From NCBI RefSeq assembly GCF_040436345.1, contig NC_133221.1:29636508-29700507 (forward strand): a stretch of DNA of 64,000 bases. Direction: 5' to 3'. The translations under genes and the position numbers were made by a program. The DNA comes from Pagrus major. Lineage: Eukaryota; Chordata; Actinopteri; Spariformes; Sparidae. The notes beneath the pieces are model-generated. The model was given only the letters and a program-made list of their open reading frames with translations, searched no databases and was not told where the DNA came from. This document shows, piece by piece, positions 17,080 through 29,160 of the stretch (position 1 is the stretch's first letter; each line of letters opens with the position of its first letter).

Positions 17080-17940
17080 TCTCTGATTTTTTGATATCGT
17101 TATATCATATGTCGTAAGTGTTTACTTTTCCTGTTTTTAAAGGGTGCATTACAGTAAAATGATGTCATTTACTAAACTTACCAGACTGCTCTACTTGTTC
17201 TAATACTTGTCTTAGTCATTATATCACATTACTAATGGTTATCTATCAAAAATCCCATTGTGATAATATTTTGTTAAAGTACCAATAGTCATCCCTACAA
17301 TATCACTATATCAAAGCAGTTGTTCAAAAGTATTGTGATATTTGTAGATGTTGCCCAGTCCCAGCATTTGAGGAGATCTCAGAATATCGAGGTAGAAAGA
17401 GTATTGTGAAGTGAAATTGAAAAATCATTTTACGGCCCAGCTAGAGTCCGAGGGGGGCTCAGGGGTGTTTCCCAAAAATTGGGAATTTAAAGTTTTTGTG
17501 GAAGCTCCACAATCTGAGACTTGAGATTGCATTTATAAGCTGAATCCTCATTCGGTAAGCAGTAATTTTATTAAACATTACTGCACATGAATGCACCATT
17601 CTGTCAAGAGTTGAGAAAATAAGTTGAGCTATCGATGAGTAGATTGACAAATAATCAATTGACAATTATTTCATTTTTCAAGCAAAAAGCCAAACATTCT
17701 CTGATTTCAGATTTTCAGATGTGAAGTTTTGATGCTTTTCTTTGTCATATATGATAATAAACTCATTATTTTTGGGTTTTTGGTCAGATATATCACTGAT
17801 ATTTGATTTTGTCATGCAGTCCTAAGACTAATGAAGTGCTTTTGGGAAGAATTAAAAATATCGAGGTATATATCGTATATCGTGATAAGGCCTAAAAATA
17901 CTGTGGTATTATTTTAAGGTCATACCGCCCAGCCCTAGTG
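17080..17940 (+). repeat. AT-rich interspersed repeats
   Basis: The stretch contains degraded hAT-like repeat blocks, including a segment ending in CATACCGCCCAGCCCTAG, a terminus common in fish nonautonomous DNA transposons, and a copy of the CAATTGACAATTATTT-type repeat near 17640. Boundaries are not clear. Confidence 0.4.
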
Positions 17941-18369
17941 AGCGGTGACCATAAACATGACACACATGTTTATGTTACATTTGACAGTCTAATTGCTTCA
18001 GCCGTAATGAACATACAGCCCAATCTTACAGAATTGTTACAGGTGGTCACAATATTGGGAATTTGGTTTTAAATTTCAAATTTTGACTCTTTTGCAATAA
18101 AACATAATCTTCCAAGAGAGTCTCAATGCATGTAAGATGTCATTAATATTGTAAATATTAACCAAAACAAAAAAATCCAATAACAAACAATAATGTCATA
18201 TATGTGTAAACCTGCCAAAGGCTACCATTCCATGTTGATTTGCAGTACATAAAGACAAAGAAAACGCAAGGCAGTCCTCTAAACTGGTGAAATAGTTGAG
18301 GTGACAGTTAAATATTGAGAAGTGAAAGGTGTTTTGCACAACAGAGCAAACCTTGCTGTCACAAAAACT

Positions 18370-18720
18370 GATAACACCTCAGCCTAAATGATCCCGCCGG
18401 AGCTTATTTTGGAGCCTCCACTGCCCAGGATGGTCCTGAGATATTTGCTAGTAGCTGGGGGTGTGAGGTAAGTATGCTCAGCCACATTCTCCCTCCACAG
18501 TCTGTGGTTTTTAAAGAAGCGCAGGGGTAAAGCCATATATTGTCAGATAATAAACCCTGGCAGACAGCAGAGGTAGAGACAGTGCCATCGACCTAATAAT
18601 GCTGTTTCCAGCAGAGCAGGCGATGGCAGTGATTACTCAGTGGAGATTGAGCCGCCTCAGGGTGGGGGTACAGGGTTATTACCAATTATAGATGAATAAT
18701 ATCTCGACCTGCTACTGGGG
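18370..18720 (+). promoter_or_regulatory. Candidate noncoding regulatory block in the bcl2l1 intron
   Basis: This non-repetitive stretch of balanced composition has several AT-rich transcription-factor-like cores (CAATTATAG, GATAATAAA). It lacks the degraded look of its repeat-rich surroundings. There is no direct evidence of function; comparison with other fish would decide. Confidence 0.25.
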
Positions 18721-19548
18721 GAAACAATGTTTTTTTTCTCTCTCTCTGACAGACTAATAAAGGCTAAACTCATTTAGAAGAAGCACACTGCCATGGTCTA
18801 GGGAAGCTTGGCTGGAGCTGGACGGGGGTGGTGGGTGTGGGAGGGGGCTTCGAGTGGAGAAACAAGCGGAAAAAAAGAGACCATTATCCCAGTTATCCTG
18901 CTTTGTGCTTTTCACGGTCTCGGTAAGGTCAAGAAAAAGTTAACTACAAGCAAAGCTTCTTGTGTGTCTATATTGCCTTGTTTTTTATCACCTCTGCCAC
19001 CTATAGATGTATACAGAACATGTTGTTATACAATGTTCAGCACTAGCACTTTAATGAGTCCGCTGATATTCTATATTCCTCATCGTCAACAAATCCAATG
19101 AAATGCCACTACTAATGAATGTATCCTACTGGCAAGTATTGTTTGTGGATCAAAGCCTGATTTATGTCAGTCCTCTGTGCCATAGAGCTCCACTGTTGTC
19201 AGAACACCATGAAAAACACATTAGTGAGCCATACTGTTACACTGGCTGAAATGTTCCTACATTACCATGAACACACACATCATACTTACCAAAGCCCTCA
19301 GTTTCCCTGAGCCCAAATCGAGGATGTTAAATTCCAACATACCAAAATCCTGCCATGAGATAAATTACATAATTCATGTCATAATTTACAAAAGAAATAC
19401 AGCAAAGGTGGAACCAGCTAATGTTTGACATGTTTGCTTGAAAAAATGACTGAAATGATGATTGATTTAAAAAATTTAGAGTGATTAATTTTTTGACCAA
19501 TCGAACTAATTGTTGCAGCACTAAGCAACACACGTGTGTATTTCCGTT

Positions 19549-20092
19549 GGGGTGGGAATCTCTCGGCACATAATGATTCGATACGATACAGAGGGCTTGG
19601 TTGTTATTATAAAATGATTATCAAAGCATCTTAATGCATCAAAATATTTGATTTCTATACATAATAGCTAGTGATTTACACCGCCCAGACCATCACTACT
19701 ACCCCATCAATAGGGCATTGATAACGTTGAAGTGAGGTGTCTGCACAGAGCCCAAAGGATACTAAACGACAATAGCCACACAGCCACAGCCTGTTCACCC
19801 TGCTGCCATCTGACAAAAGATACAGAAGTATCCACTGCCGTACAACCAGACTTTGAAGCAGCTTCTTTCCTCAGGCTCTCAGACTCTGAGATCTCTTTAG
19901 AAAAAAAATAGTTTTTCTTGTGTAACATAAAGGGACTCCAACTTACATTTCATTGTACAACCCTTTGTTATGAAATGACAAATAAATGAACCTTGAATTG
20001 GGCTTTTAATATGTGATTATTGACCTCTTCTTTTGTGGACTTCTCCTTTCCAAGAGAGAATCGCGATGCATTAAGAAATCCCCCCCCACTCC
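19549..20092 (+). mobile_element. hAT-like nonautonomous repeat carrying a LINE 3' end
   Basis: The outer repeat starts around GTGGGAATCTCTCGGCAC and GATTCGATACGATAC and resumes near 20050 with GAATCGCGATGCATTAAG. About 19733-19990 is different: on the + strand it resembles the C-terminal end of a non-LTR retrotransposon ORF2 (frames reading ..PVHPAA.. and ..SSGSQTL..) followed by a 3' end with AATGACAAATAAATGAACC. The fragment has frameshifts and stops. Confidence 0.5.
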
Positions 20093-20449
20093 TAATTTCC
20101 ATAGCTATAAATGGCTCCCGACAAATATCATTTTCTTATTTCTAATTTAAATAATTGAGCTTTTAAAGAATTTAAACTATATATGCAAATTCATCTGCAG
20201 CAATAACCAATGGTCTGTGGGCTGAGTCTGAATGTATTGAGAGATGGACTAACATACTGTTTGTTTTGGCTTACGACACAACATAAAATATTGTAACGTA
20301 AACTGTATGTTGATTATCTCTATGTGTGATTATAAATGTAAGCCTGGCTGTACTGTATTACACTCTGAGGCTATAATTTAAAGTCTATGGAGGGTAAGTC
20401 CATTGACTTGTTTTGACAGAAGAAACACCTGAGCTTCCTTTGTGCCATT

Positions 20450-20652
20450 TTCTCCCTCTCTCTCTCCCCCACTCCCTCACCTTCTCTCTCTCTCCCTCTC
20501 TTTCTCCCCCCCCCCTCTCTCTGTCTCTCTCTCTCTCTGTAATTAACATGCACATAGGATAGGCAGTTAAGATCCACTGTGTCGTCTGTCAGACTACCCT
20601 ACCAGAAAAAAGCAGGAAATGTCACCCTTGGGACTCATCCAGCACGCCTCCT

Positions 20653-20711
<59 letters not shown>

Positions 20712-21260
20712 ACTACCCCCCCACCCTTCATCTTCTATACGTCTCTCCCTCTGTTTCTCTCCTGTGTCCTGCCATCTCCTCCACGAGCACTCCTCCCCCT
20801 GCCACCCATTGATTTTTGTCCCTTATTTTTCTATCTGCACCTCCTCCCCCCTCCTCTACTATTCATCATTTTTGAGCTCCTTTCTTTCCCCCCTTGTCTG
20901 CCCTTCCTCTCCTTTCTCTCCTCCTTTTCATCCCTTTCCTACCATCTCTACACCCATCCATCTCTCCTCTACCTTAAACATATTACAGAGCAGACATGCT
21001 ACAACACGCCCCGTCAATCTTGCTGTTAACCCTGTGTACCCATGTTCCACTGCTTTCTCCCATGTTTGTTTATCAAAAACACACACACATTGCCCGTAAC
21101 ATCGTCAGCACTATCGATTCCCTCTGACTTGATCCCCGCTCGCTACCCCCACACCTCCACCACCACCCCCACCTGTGCAGCCTCCACCATCCCTTCATCT
21201 TTCTCTTCATCCCTCCTTTACTCCCTCTATCCCATCCTCCTGCTCTTCCCTTTATCACTA
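20450..21260 (+). repeat. Pyrimidine-rich tract with (CT)n microsatellite
   Basis: The strand is strongly C/T biased, with a pure CT run at about 20661-20708 and short CT runs at 20453-20540. The 136- and 111-residue open frames across it are Ser/Leu/Pro-rich artefacts of composition. Confidence 0.85.
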
Positions 21261-22426
21261 ATGGTTCATGTGTGGCTAATTAGGAGAGATGTTTTTTCTT
21301 TTTCTTTTTTGTTTTAAGGATAGTGTTTTTGCTCAGCAAGTAAAGTTTCCATGAACTGATCATGTGTTTGTTTGTAATCGCACACGTGTCGCGGGTTGTT
21401 GTTGTCGTCTCCTACATTCGAGCGTTTTATTGTATGGTGGCGCGCTGCAGAGGGAGGGGACGGCGCCAAGTCAGACTGGTCATGTGACTTTCTCAAACAA
21501 AGGACCTGTGGCCACATACACACACACAGGAATTTGCTTTACTGGCTTTCTAGTTGTGCCCACAGGTGTGTCGTGGTATTGCATACAAAGCCGTCGCTGA
21601 ACAGGACGCGCTGATCTGAAAGTGACTTTGTCCGTGTCTCATTCTTTAACTTGTGACACTCAGAGATTCCACACACACACACACAGTTCTCTCGCAAAAA
21701 ACCTTTTGCATTGGATCAATGTCAGACACTTTTGTCCAGGCGCCGTCAATAAACGGCTCTCTGCGGTGGGTGACTCTATGCAGATTGATCTCTGAATCTT
21801 TTCATATGAATGTGGCTGCTCAGCCGTGGATGTGTCTCTATTGTTTTTGTATGCATCTGCTTAAGCTCGCGCATTAGTTCATGATCTCTGAGATCCAACA
21901 CGCGCATATGTGTGTGTGTTTGCAGTCAATGGCGTGTGTCAGAGTCACAGCTTGAAAATGGCAGCAAACAGATTGTTGAATTCAGTTGCCTCCAGTTCTG
22001 TGACAAGAACATCATGCCACATGTTTTTAGGTGTGTGTTAGTCTTGTTTATGTGAAAACATGCATCCTACATGTTTATATAGAGACTCTTATTTGCCTTT
22101 GAGGACATCGACTTGGCCAAACCATCCGTGTGTGGTTGCAGGGGGCGGCTACACGCTCACATTTAAGGGACATTGGGCTGAACCATTTCTGCAGGATCAT
22201 CCAGTCTGCCTTTAGCTCTGTTTTGGATGTGACAGACTGGTGCAAAGGACATTAGGACCAGGGTGACACACAGATGAGCACACAACAAAACTTCAGATGT
22301 GGATAGATTGGAGTGAAAATTCGTAATCACTTTATTGTGAAATTATTCAAGAAAAACAAGCAACATCAAACCAATCAGACACTCAGTACATAGGCAATTG
22401 CGAGTAGAGCAAGCCTTAAGACAACT

Positions 22427-22434
<8 letters not shown>

Positions 22435-22474
<40 letters not shown>
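22435..22474 (+). repeat. (GT)n microsatellite
   Basis: A pure dinucleotide run of about 40 bp. Confidence 0.95.
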
Positions 22475-22476
<2 letters not shown>

Positions 22477-23399
22477 ACAGTTTCAGTCAGAACATCACAG
22501 TTGGTCATGTGAAAGACCTGTAGTCCTGGAGCATCACACACACACAGTTGGAAGCGCACGCAGCAGTGGGACATCAATACGGTCGCTAACGATTACATTT
22601 GCTGCGTTTAGACTGCATCAGAATCTCTCTGTGTCTTCTCTCTCTCATTTAGAATCACACACACTGGAGTCAAAGCAGCATGGCGTCCGTATACTCCATA
22701 TCCAGACGCTGTTTATGTATACAGGACAGATATCCAGCTGTGTAATAGATGAGCATGTGTGTGTCTATACTGCCAGCACACTGCAGAGCGTGCAGCTATT
22801 AGAGCCAGACTGGTAGACATCAGACTTTCACTGTAGCGCACCATTATGTGCACCCCCCCCCCCCCTCCTTTGAAGTGTCTGGCAACGTGTGGCAGTGGAG
22901 AGCGATGAAGACAAGGGCAGAGAGATGCAGATGGCGAGGAAGGCGAACGGAGAGGAAGACGAGGCTAGTGACTCAGCTAGACGAGGGTGCAGCATGTGGG
23001 TTAACAGGTTACGCGGCTTGTGCGGTGCGGTTTGTGTGCGGTGTATATTTCTATATGTTGCACGAACAGAACAGCTGGGTGTTTTTGGAGCGAAGACACC
23101 GTTGCCTGCGTGCTGCTCCACTTCTCCGAGGCTTAGCGGTGAAATCAGGTCACGAGCACGTCTTTCCCCCCTCCTTCCATCTTCCTCTCCGTTCGCCCCT
23201 CTCCTTCTGTCTACTTGCCCCCTCGTTCTTTTACCTCTCTGCTGCTCCAGCCCACATCACTACACTTCCTCCTGCGCCACATTCTTTTTTATTTTCTCCT
23301 TCTTCTGTCATTATGCAGCCGAGCGCAAACCCTCTCCTCTCTGATTGCATTTTATCCTTCTCTCTCTATCCATCTCTCCGCTCTCTGTTTCTCTCTCTA

Positions 23400-23640
23400 T
23401 GCTCATATCTGTGATCAGATTATGAGGCATATCATGGGATTAGTGAGTCTCATGGCATGTATTAAAGTGGGAGAGCTGAGGGATGGATAGAGAGGAGTTG
23501 ATGAGTATTTCATGGTAATGTGGCTCCTACTCTCATATAGCGCGAGGTCTAAATGATGATAAAGAGCATCAAGGCCATCATCCTTATATTCATCACGGGC
23601 TTGTTTGAATGGCCGAGGGGGTAGAGCAATAAAGACAAAA
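23400..23640 (+). promoter_or_regulatory. Candidate noncoding regulatory block
   Basis: This unique-looking sequence has cores such as GATCAGATTATGAGG and GGGATTAGTGAG but no coding potential, and sits between pyrimidine-rich stretches. Function is inferred only from composition. Confidence 0.2.
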
Positions 23641-24436
23641 GATATCTTGAGTCGCTCTGCAATAAGAGAGAGGAGATAATAGAAAGAGAGAGCAAAAAGG
23701 GACTTGTGCGAGGCCTATAGATATTCATCTGGAGAATCACTTTCTTTCATGTTGTTGAACTTTAAGAAAATGAACAGGAAGCCATGGGAAGTGTAGTTTC
23801 AAGGAAATGTGTCAGTGAGGCTCCTCTCTCCACGTACTTTTCTCCTCATGGGTTTCCTGCTCCTCAGTTTCCAGTCGTTTTCGTCAGCCTTCTTTTCCCC
23901 CTGCAGCCTGCTTCACCCTTCTTCTTTTGTTCTACTTTCCCCTCATTTTTCTTTCTAATTTTGTCTCACTCCCTGCCTCTATTTGTGTCTTTCCCTCTCT
24001 TTCAGTCTCACTGTTTCCTCTCTTAATTCCTGTTTCTCTGTCTTCCAGACAGATGGCAGGTCTCGGGGTCATGGTGAGGTGTCTGGGTGGGTTGATGGCC
24101 TACAGGGTGGAGGGTTTTACTGCAAAAGAGAGAAAATCCCTGTCTTTTTTCCGTCAGACACCTCTCTCTGTTCTCCTTCTGTCTTTACACTTTCCTAAAC
24201 ATGTGCTCTCTCTGCCAGACGTGCACACACAGTCCTGAGTCCTTGGCCTTCCTGCTGTGCCTCAGCGGTGTATACATATGTGTGTGTATGTGTGTGTGTG
24301 TTTGCTGACAGAATGGGGTTTTGTGGAGAGACACAGCCCCCAGAGTCGGGCAGGGAACAGATTGGAGTCTGAGCCTCCATGTCCTGACTCATTAATCTCC
24401 TCTTTAATTCATGGTCTCACCGCCGGCTCAACACGT

Positions 24437-24437
<1 letters not shown>

Positions 24438-24495
<58 letters not shown>
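24438..24495 (+). repeat. (CA)n microsatellite
   Basis: A pure CA run followed by imperfect CA/TA units to about 24518. Confidence 0.95.
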
Positions 24496-24505
<10 letters not shown>

Positions 24506-25984
24506 TATGCACACACACTTAGAGCCAGCTCCAAGGTCCAAAAAGAGTACATGCAGACACATTGATGCTGGCACAAACACCAGCAAGTGTCACCACTGAG
24601 GGGAAGATGATTCAATTTCCTAATTTTTCCTGTTTCCTTTCTACTGCTTGGAAATGATCCATCACACTTCAAACCAGTTCATTCACCCCCACTGCCAGCA
24701 TTGATATTGAGCTCATACTTACGGTGGCAGTGATCAAACCAAGAACATTAAGTCAAAAGGGGTGTGAAACAGCTCAGTGACTGATGGATGATAACATCTC
24801 ATGCAGGTTACTGTTGTGCTGTGAAGCTGCTCATCCTTGGTCTTGGGACTAATTCGAGAACTTTTTAAAGGTTGTGCTTTCTGGCTGAGTTAGAGTTGTG
24901 TGGCATGCAGAAGAAGAATAAAGAACAGTTGACTTGTTATTATCACACCACTTTCTCTCAGACTCCCCCCCTCAATTCTAAACTTGTTTCAAAGCTGTGG
25001 GTCCTTGTGTGCGTAGAGCTGCTGCCTGTCAGCTTGTTGATTAAATGTCATGTTTCCTTATCCCTGGCAGTGCGTCAGAAGAATAAGTAGAGGGGAACCA
25101 CATCCAGTAAAGAAGCGTATTTATTGAAGTGAAAGCTTAAATATGAAATAGCTACATATGAAACATGCTGTATGAAACATGCACATTTTAAGCGAACACG
25201 ATTCGAATGGATGCACTCCTCTTCAGGCATCAGCAAATGTAATATGTATTTTTCATGTGTTCCTCTGATAGGCAGTATATTCTCATCTTTTTGGCTGTTG
25301 GCTTGAGTAGTCTGTCTTTTTGGATTGTACTTGATTCCCATTTTCTTGTATTTTGCTTCGAATATGTCCTTTTTTTTAATAGTTTCCAGCATCTGCTCCT
25401 GTCACTTGCTGAAGTAGAATCTGTAAACCATGAGTTACCCTACTTGCTCATAAAAGAGCGCCAGCTTAATGCCTGAGTTGTAGGATCTGAGTGTGCTGAG
25501 GGTTTCTCTGCTCAGTGCTTAGCTCTCCAGTATTTCATACCTATCCCAGTCATATGGGATCTTTGGCAGCTGGCCTGACTCCCTTGCTTCTGAAAATGTC
25601 TTGGCAATTGTGGTGAGGATGAAAGGGACGGAAGTCCTCGAGGAGGAGCAGGAAGACATGGAACTCGTGGTGATGATAAGGACATTGATAAGGAAGGAGG
25701 AACAGGCACTCACATTGTTGGCTTTTTTTCATACTCAACAAAGATTTGATGTTAAAAAGATCAAAAATTGACATCATTCAACCACAAGGCCACAAGAACG
25801 ATAAAAGTACTTGTGGTGATGATGAATACAGTAATTGTCATCACATGATGATGGGTTATGAGTTTATGCTGCACTTTAACTAAGATTGTTATTTTTATTA
25901 TGATACTTATACACTATCCACAGTATATTTATATAAATTCTACCTTAAATGCCAAAGCAAAAGATTTGATCAAAAATAGAAATA

Positions 25985-26215
25985 TACAAAAGTCCTTTAT
26001 TTACATTCATATTTGGAGCCTTTCTCCAGTACTGTAGAAGCTCTTTCACCACCATGCTTCACTGTACGGATGGTATTAACTTAATTTGCCACAGGTGAAC
26101 TCCAGTCAAGTTCTTGAGATATCTCAAAGATAATCAAAGCAAACAGAATGCACTTGAGATCAATTTGAAACGCTACAGCAAAGAGACTAAGTACTTCTGT
26201 TAAAAGGCATGCATT
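25985..26215 (+). mobile_element. Tc1/mariner relic
   Basis: The stretch contains two blocks typical of fish Tc1-like elements read on this strand: CACCACCATGCTTCACTG, the antisense of the conserved glycine-rich transposase segment, and a terminal-side block around AGGTGAACTCCAGTCAAG ending ..AGAGACTAAGTACTTCTGTT. It is heavily deleted and has no open frame. Confidence 0.55.
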
Positions 26216-27225
26216 ACAACATTATTCATTCTCTAGAAAGGTCATTAAACGCTCAAATGTAGAAATGTAGGAGAGAATCAGGTGATGATTTCCATGGGTT
26301 TGAACATCGTTAGAAACATTTAGGATAACGTAAGTAGACAACTCAAAAAATATATATAACAAAGGTCTAGTACAGCCATTCCCAAAAATAATTTTATTGT
26401 AAATGATCTCTTGTGGCCCCATATCTTACATGTGATTCTTTGTGCTAAAATGTGGATGATGTGTTTTGGATTTATCGTCTCAAATACAGTATGTCACCCA
26501 GCATGACATAAGTTTTGACAGTGTTCCTGTATTTCATCAGGTGGCTTATCTAAACTGCGGAAGTTAATCTGCTGTTTCGTTTGATCTTGCCGAGTCACTG
26601 TGATCCTGTGATCCGCTCATGGACTGTTTGTCACAGTGTAAGGCAGAGGTCACAGCACACACATCACTTGTACTTTATACACCCTGTCTTCTTATATGAC
26701 ATCATTATGTTTCACCTCTCAGAACATCGTGTCAACTCCCCATAGCTGCCTGTAAACTGTATTACATCAGTGACACTGACGCTCAATGACTTTACTCAAT
26801 AAACAAAAACACGAGATGTGTTGTGTTCTGTACTCTGGGCCCAGGGACATAGCAGCGTGTGTGTGTGTGTGTGTACCATGACCATGCAGTGTTCACGTGT
26901 AAACATCCTAAGTGTTGCAACTTGCAGGAAGTGTTGCTCAGCTACAGCTGGGACCGATGACATTTTGAAGTGTATTAAGAGTCAGCTTCTTCTCCTTGTG
27001 ACTGTCGGGGACCTTCAGGCTTTGGGTCACTGGTGTCTTTTGAACTCATGAAATGTGACAATCCTACTTTCTCTCTTCCTACCTCACCCCATGTGTGAGT
27101 GTCTGGCTAAAGTTGCCAGTCTCTGCTGGTTAGAATTTCTTTACATTCCTTTCTGGTCATTCATTGACTGAGTGGGTGGATGTGGCCTTTTTTCTTCCTC
27201 GGCACACTCTGCTCACTCAGTCACT

Positions 27226-27229
<4 letters not shown>

Positions 27230-27287
<58 letters not shown>
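27230..27287 (+). repeat. (CA)n microsatellite
   Basis: A pure CA run of about 58 bp. The open frames of His-Thr repeats over it are artefacts. Confidence 0.95.
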
Positions 27288-27289
<2 letters not shown>

Positions 27290-28107
27290 TATGCAGATAT
27301 GCCCTTCATAACACATGCATATGGAATTCAAAACATGCTCATGGTAGGTTGGAGTTGAATGTGTGTATCAGATGACTGAGACAGTGTCACAGGCTTAGGA
27401 ATTGGTATCTGTATTGAATCCCAAATACCTCAAATCCCAAATTGTTGATTCTGCTTATCAGTCGAGGTCTAAGAGCCAGAATGACAAAGGAGAATCAAAT
27501 GTTTTTTTTAAAAAAAAAAACCTTACCCACTTCTCTCTGTGTCATCATAGAAAACTGCAGCCATTATTGATCATTTGTTTCTCTTTCCCATGATGCCTGG
27601 CTCCCCACAGAGCATGACCCCCTACAGTCCCAGCAACTTCCCACTTTTGCTTTGTCATGTATCCCATTGCTCTGGATGGGACTGGTTCAAAGCAGGTTGA
27701 TCTAGATTGTTTTTGTCAAGTCATTGCTATTCAGAGTGCACGCACGCACACACTCACACGCACACACACAAATGCACTCAAAGCGGCCCTTATGTGTGAG
27801 AGCGCATGTGTGTGTCCAAGGGGGAGAGCCTTTGTCAGCTTTCTATCACAGTGGAGCACTTTCCAACAAGTGACACTGAACCCTCTGGAATCGTGTGAAT
27901 GAGACCATGAGCTTCCTTTCTAACGTCAGCACAGTTTTGTCACAGCCACTATCTCTGCGTCTTTCAATCAGTTTCCTGCCACTGCTTGCGGCCAGCGTGG
28001 CCTGAACATCATGTGCTCTGTGGGTTGCTAGAAAGCGGTCCTTGTCTGTTGAAAGAGAGCTGTCTGGATCAGATGTTGCGCACAGAGACAGAGAGACACT
28101 GACCTTT

Positions 28108-28440
28108 AAAAAAAAAAAAAAAAAAAAAAAAACCTGTTCGTCTGCTGTATTGAATTGAATTAAATAGAATTTTTTTAAGGAAAAAGAAATTAAAATGCTC
28201 TGATTCCAACCTCTTAAATGTGAATATTTGTATTGCTTTCTTTACTCCTCTGTGAGAGTACACTGAATATCTTTGGGTTATGGACAAAATAAGACATTTG
28301 AGGACATTATCTTGGGCTTTGGGAAACATTGATCAACATTTTTTACAATTTTCTGACATTTTACACAACCAATTGATTAATCAAGAAACAAATTGACAAA
28401 ATAATTAACAATGAAAATGATTCTTAGTTGCAGGCCTATT
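28108..28440 (-). repeat. Poly(A) tract and inverted hAT-like repeat copy
   Basis: A run of 25 A (28108-28132) is followed by an inverted copy of the repeat also seen at 9702-10345 and 38752-39020. It shows the internal TTTACTCCTCTGTGAGAGTA block and ends near AATGATTCTTAGTTGCAG. Confidence 0.6.
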
Positions 28441-28907
28441 ATTGAGAGTTGAGAGAAGAAGTGGACAGCTGCACTCTCATATGTAGCGCTAAGCCAATGA
28501 CATAATATCACAAATTGTTACTTGTTTCTTATTAAATAGAAAATAGTGAAAAATGCCAATCATAAGTACAATACAGTTATCAGTATATCAGTCACAATAA
28601 ACTTGAGCTCTAACAGAGAGGGAAGAAGGAAACTGTATAAAACTGGTGAACGGGGGATGAATATAATTGATCCTTGATAAAGATCTTAGAAAGCACACAC
28701 CTTACACACACAGATATTGTGTAGAGGGAAATCCACGTCTAATAATAACACACACAGAAACGTCAGAAACTGTCATGCAGAGTGCCTCTTTGGATTAAGT
28801 CACTTAGAGGCCCCCATTTCTACAAAAATTCAAAATTGTAGTAATATCTTTGGCTGTACGTGGCCAACTCAAATCAATGCATGGAAGATCCAGCTGTCAT
28901 TTTACTG

Positions 28908-29160
28908 TTAAAGTGATAGTTGGGGTCTTTTGATGTGGGGTTGTATGAGGTACTTATCCGTAGTCAGTGTATCACCTGCAGTCGATGACCGTCAGCTCCT
29001 ACGTCTTGCTGTCGGTACCATTTAGCAGTACAATGCTCTGCTTCCCTGTTGGTGCTACACCCTGCTTTTCCACACAGGGGGAGAGCTGACATTCATCTAC
29101 TGCAGGTAATACACCACTATACACTATACACAAAGGCTAAGATCAGTTTTGTTTATAACA
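28908..29160 (+). mobile_element. TTAA-bounded MITE-like fragment, family C (left end)
   Basis: The sequence starts TTAA|AGTGATAGTTGGGGTC at 28908 and reads into a block resembling a common fish repeat. I cannot find a matching inverted right end, so it may be truncated at about 29160. Confidence 0.4.

Noticed and set aside
22848..23414. 188-residue open frame in the bcl2l1 intron, the longest in the window
   Set aside because: It has no recognisable domain, overlaps a pyrimidine-rich tract, competes with a 151-residue frame in another phase, and lies inside a confirmed intron.
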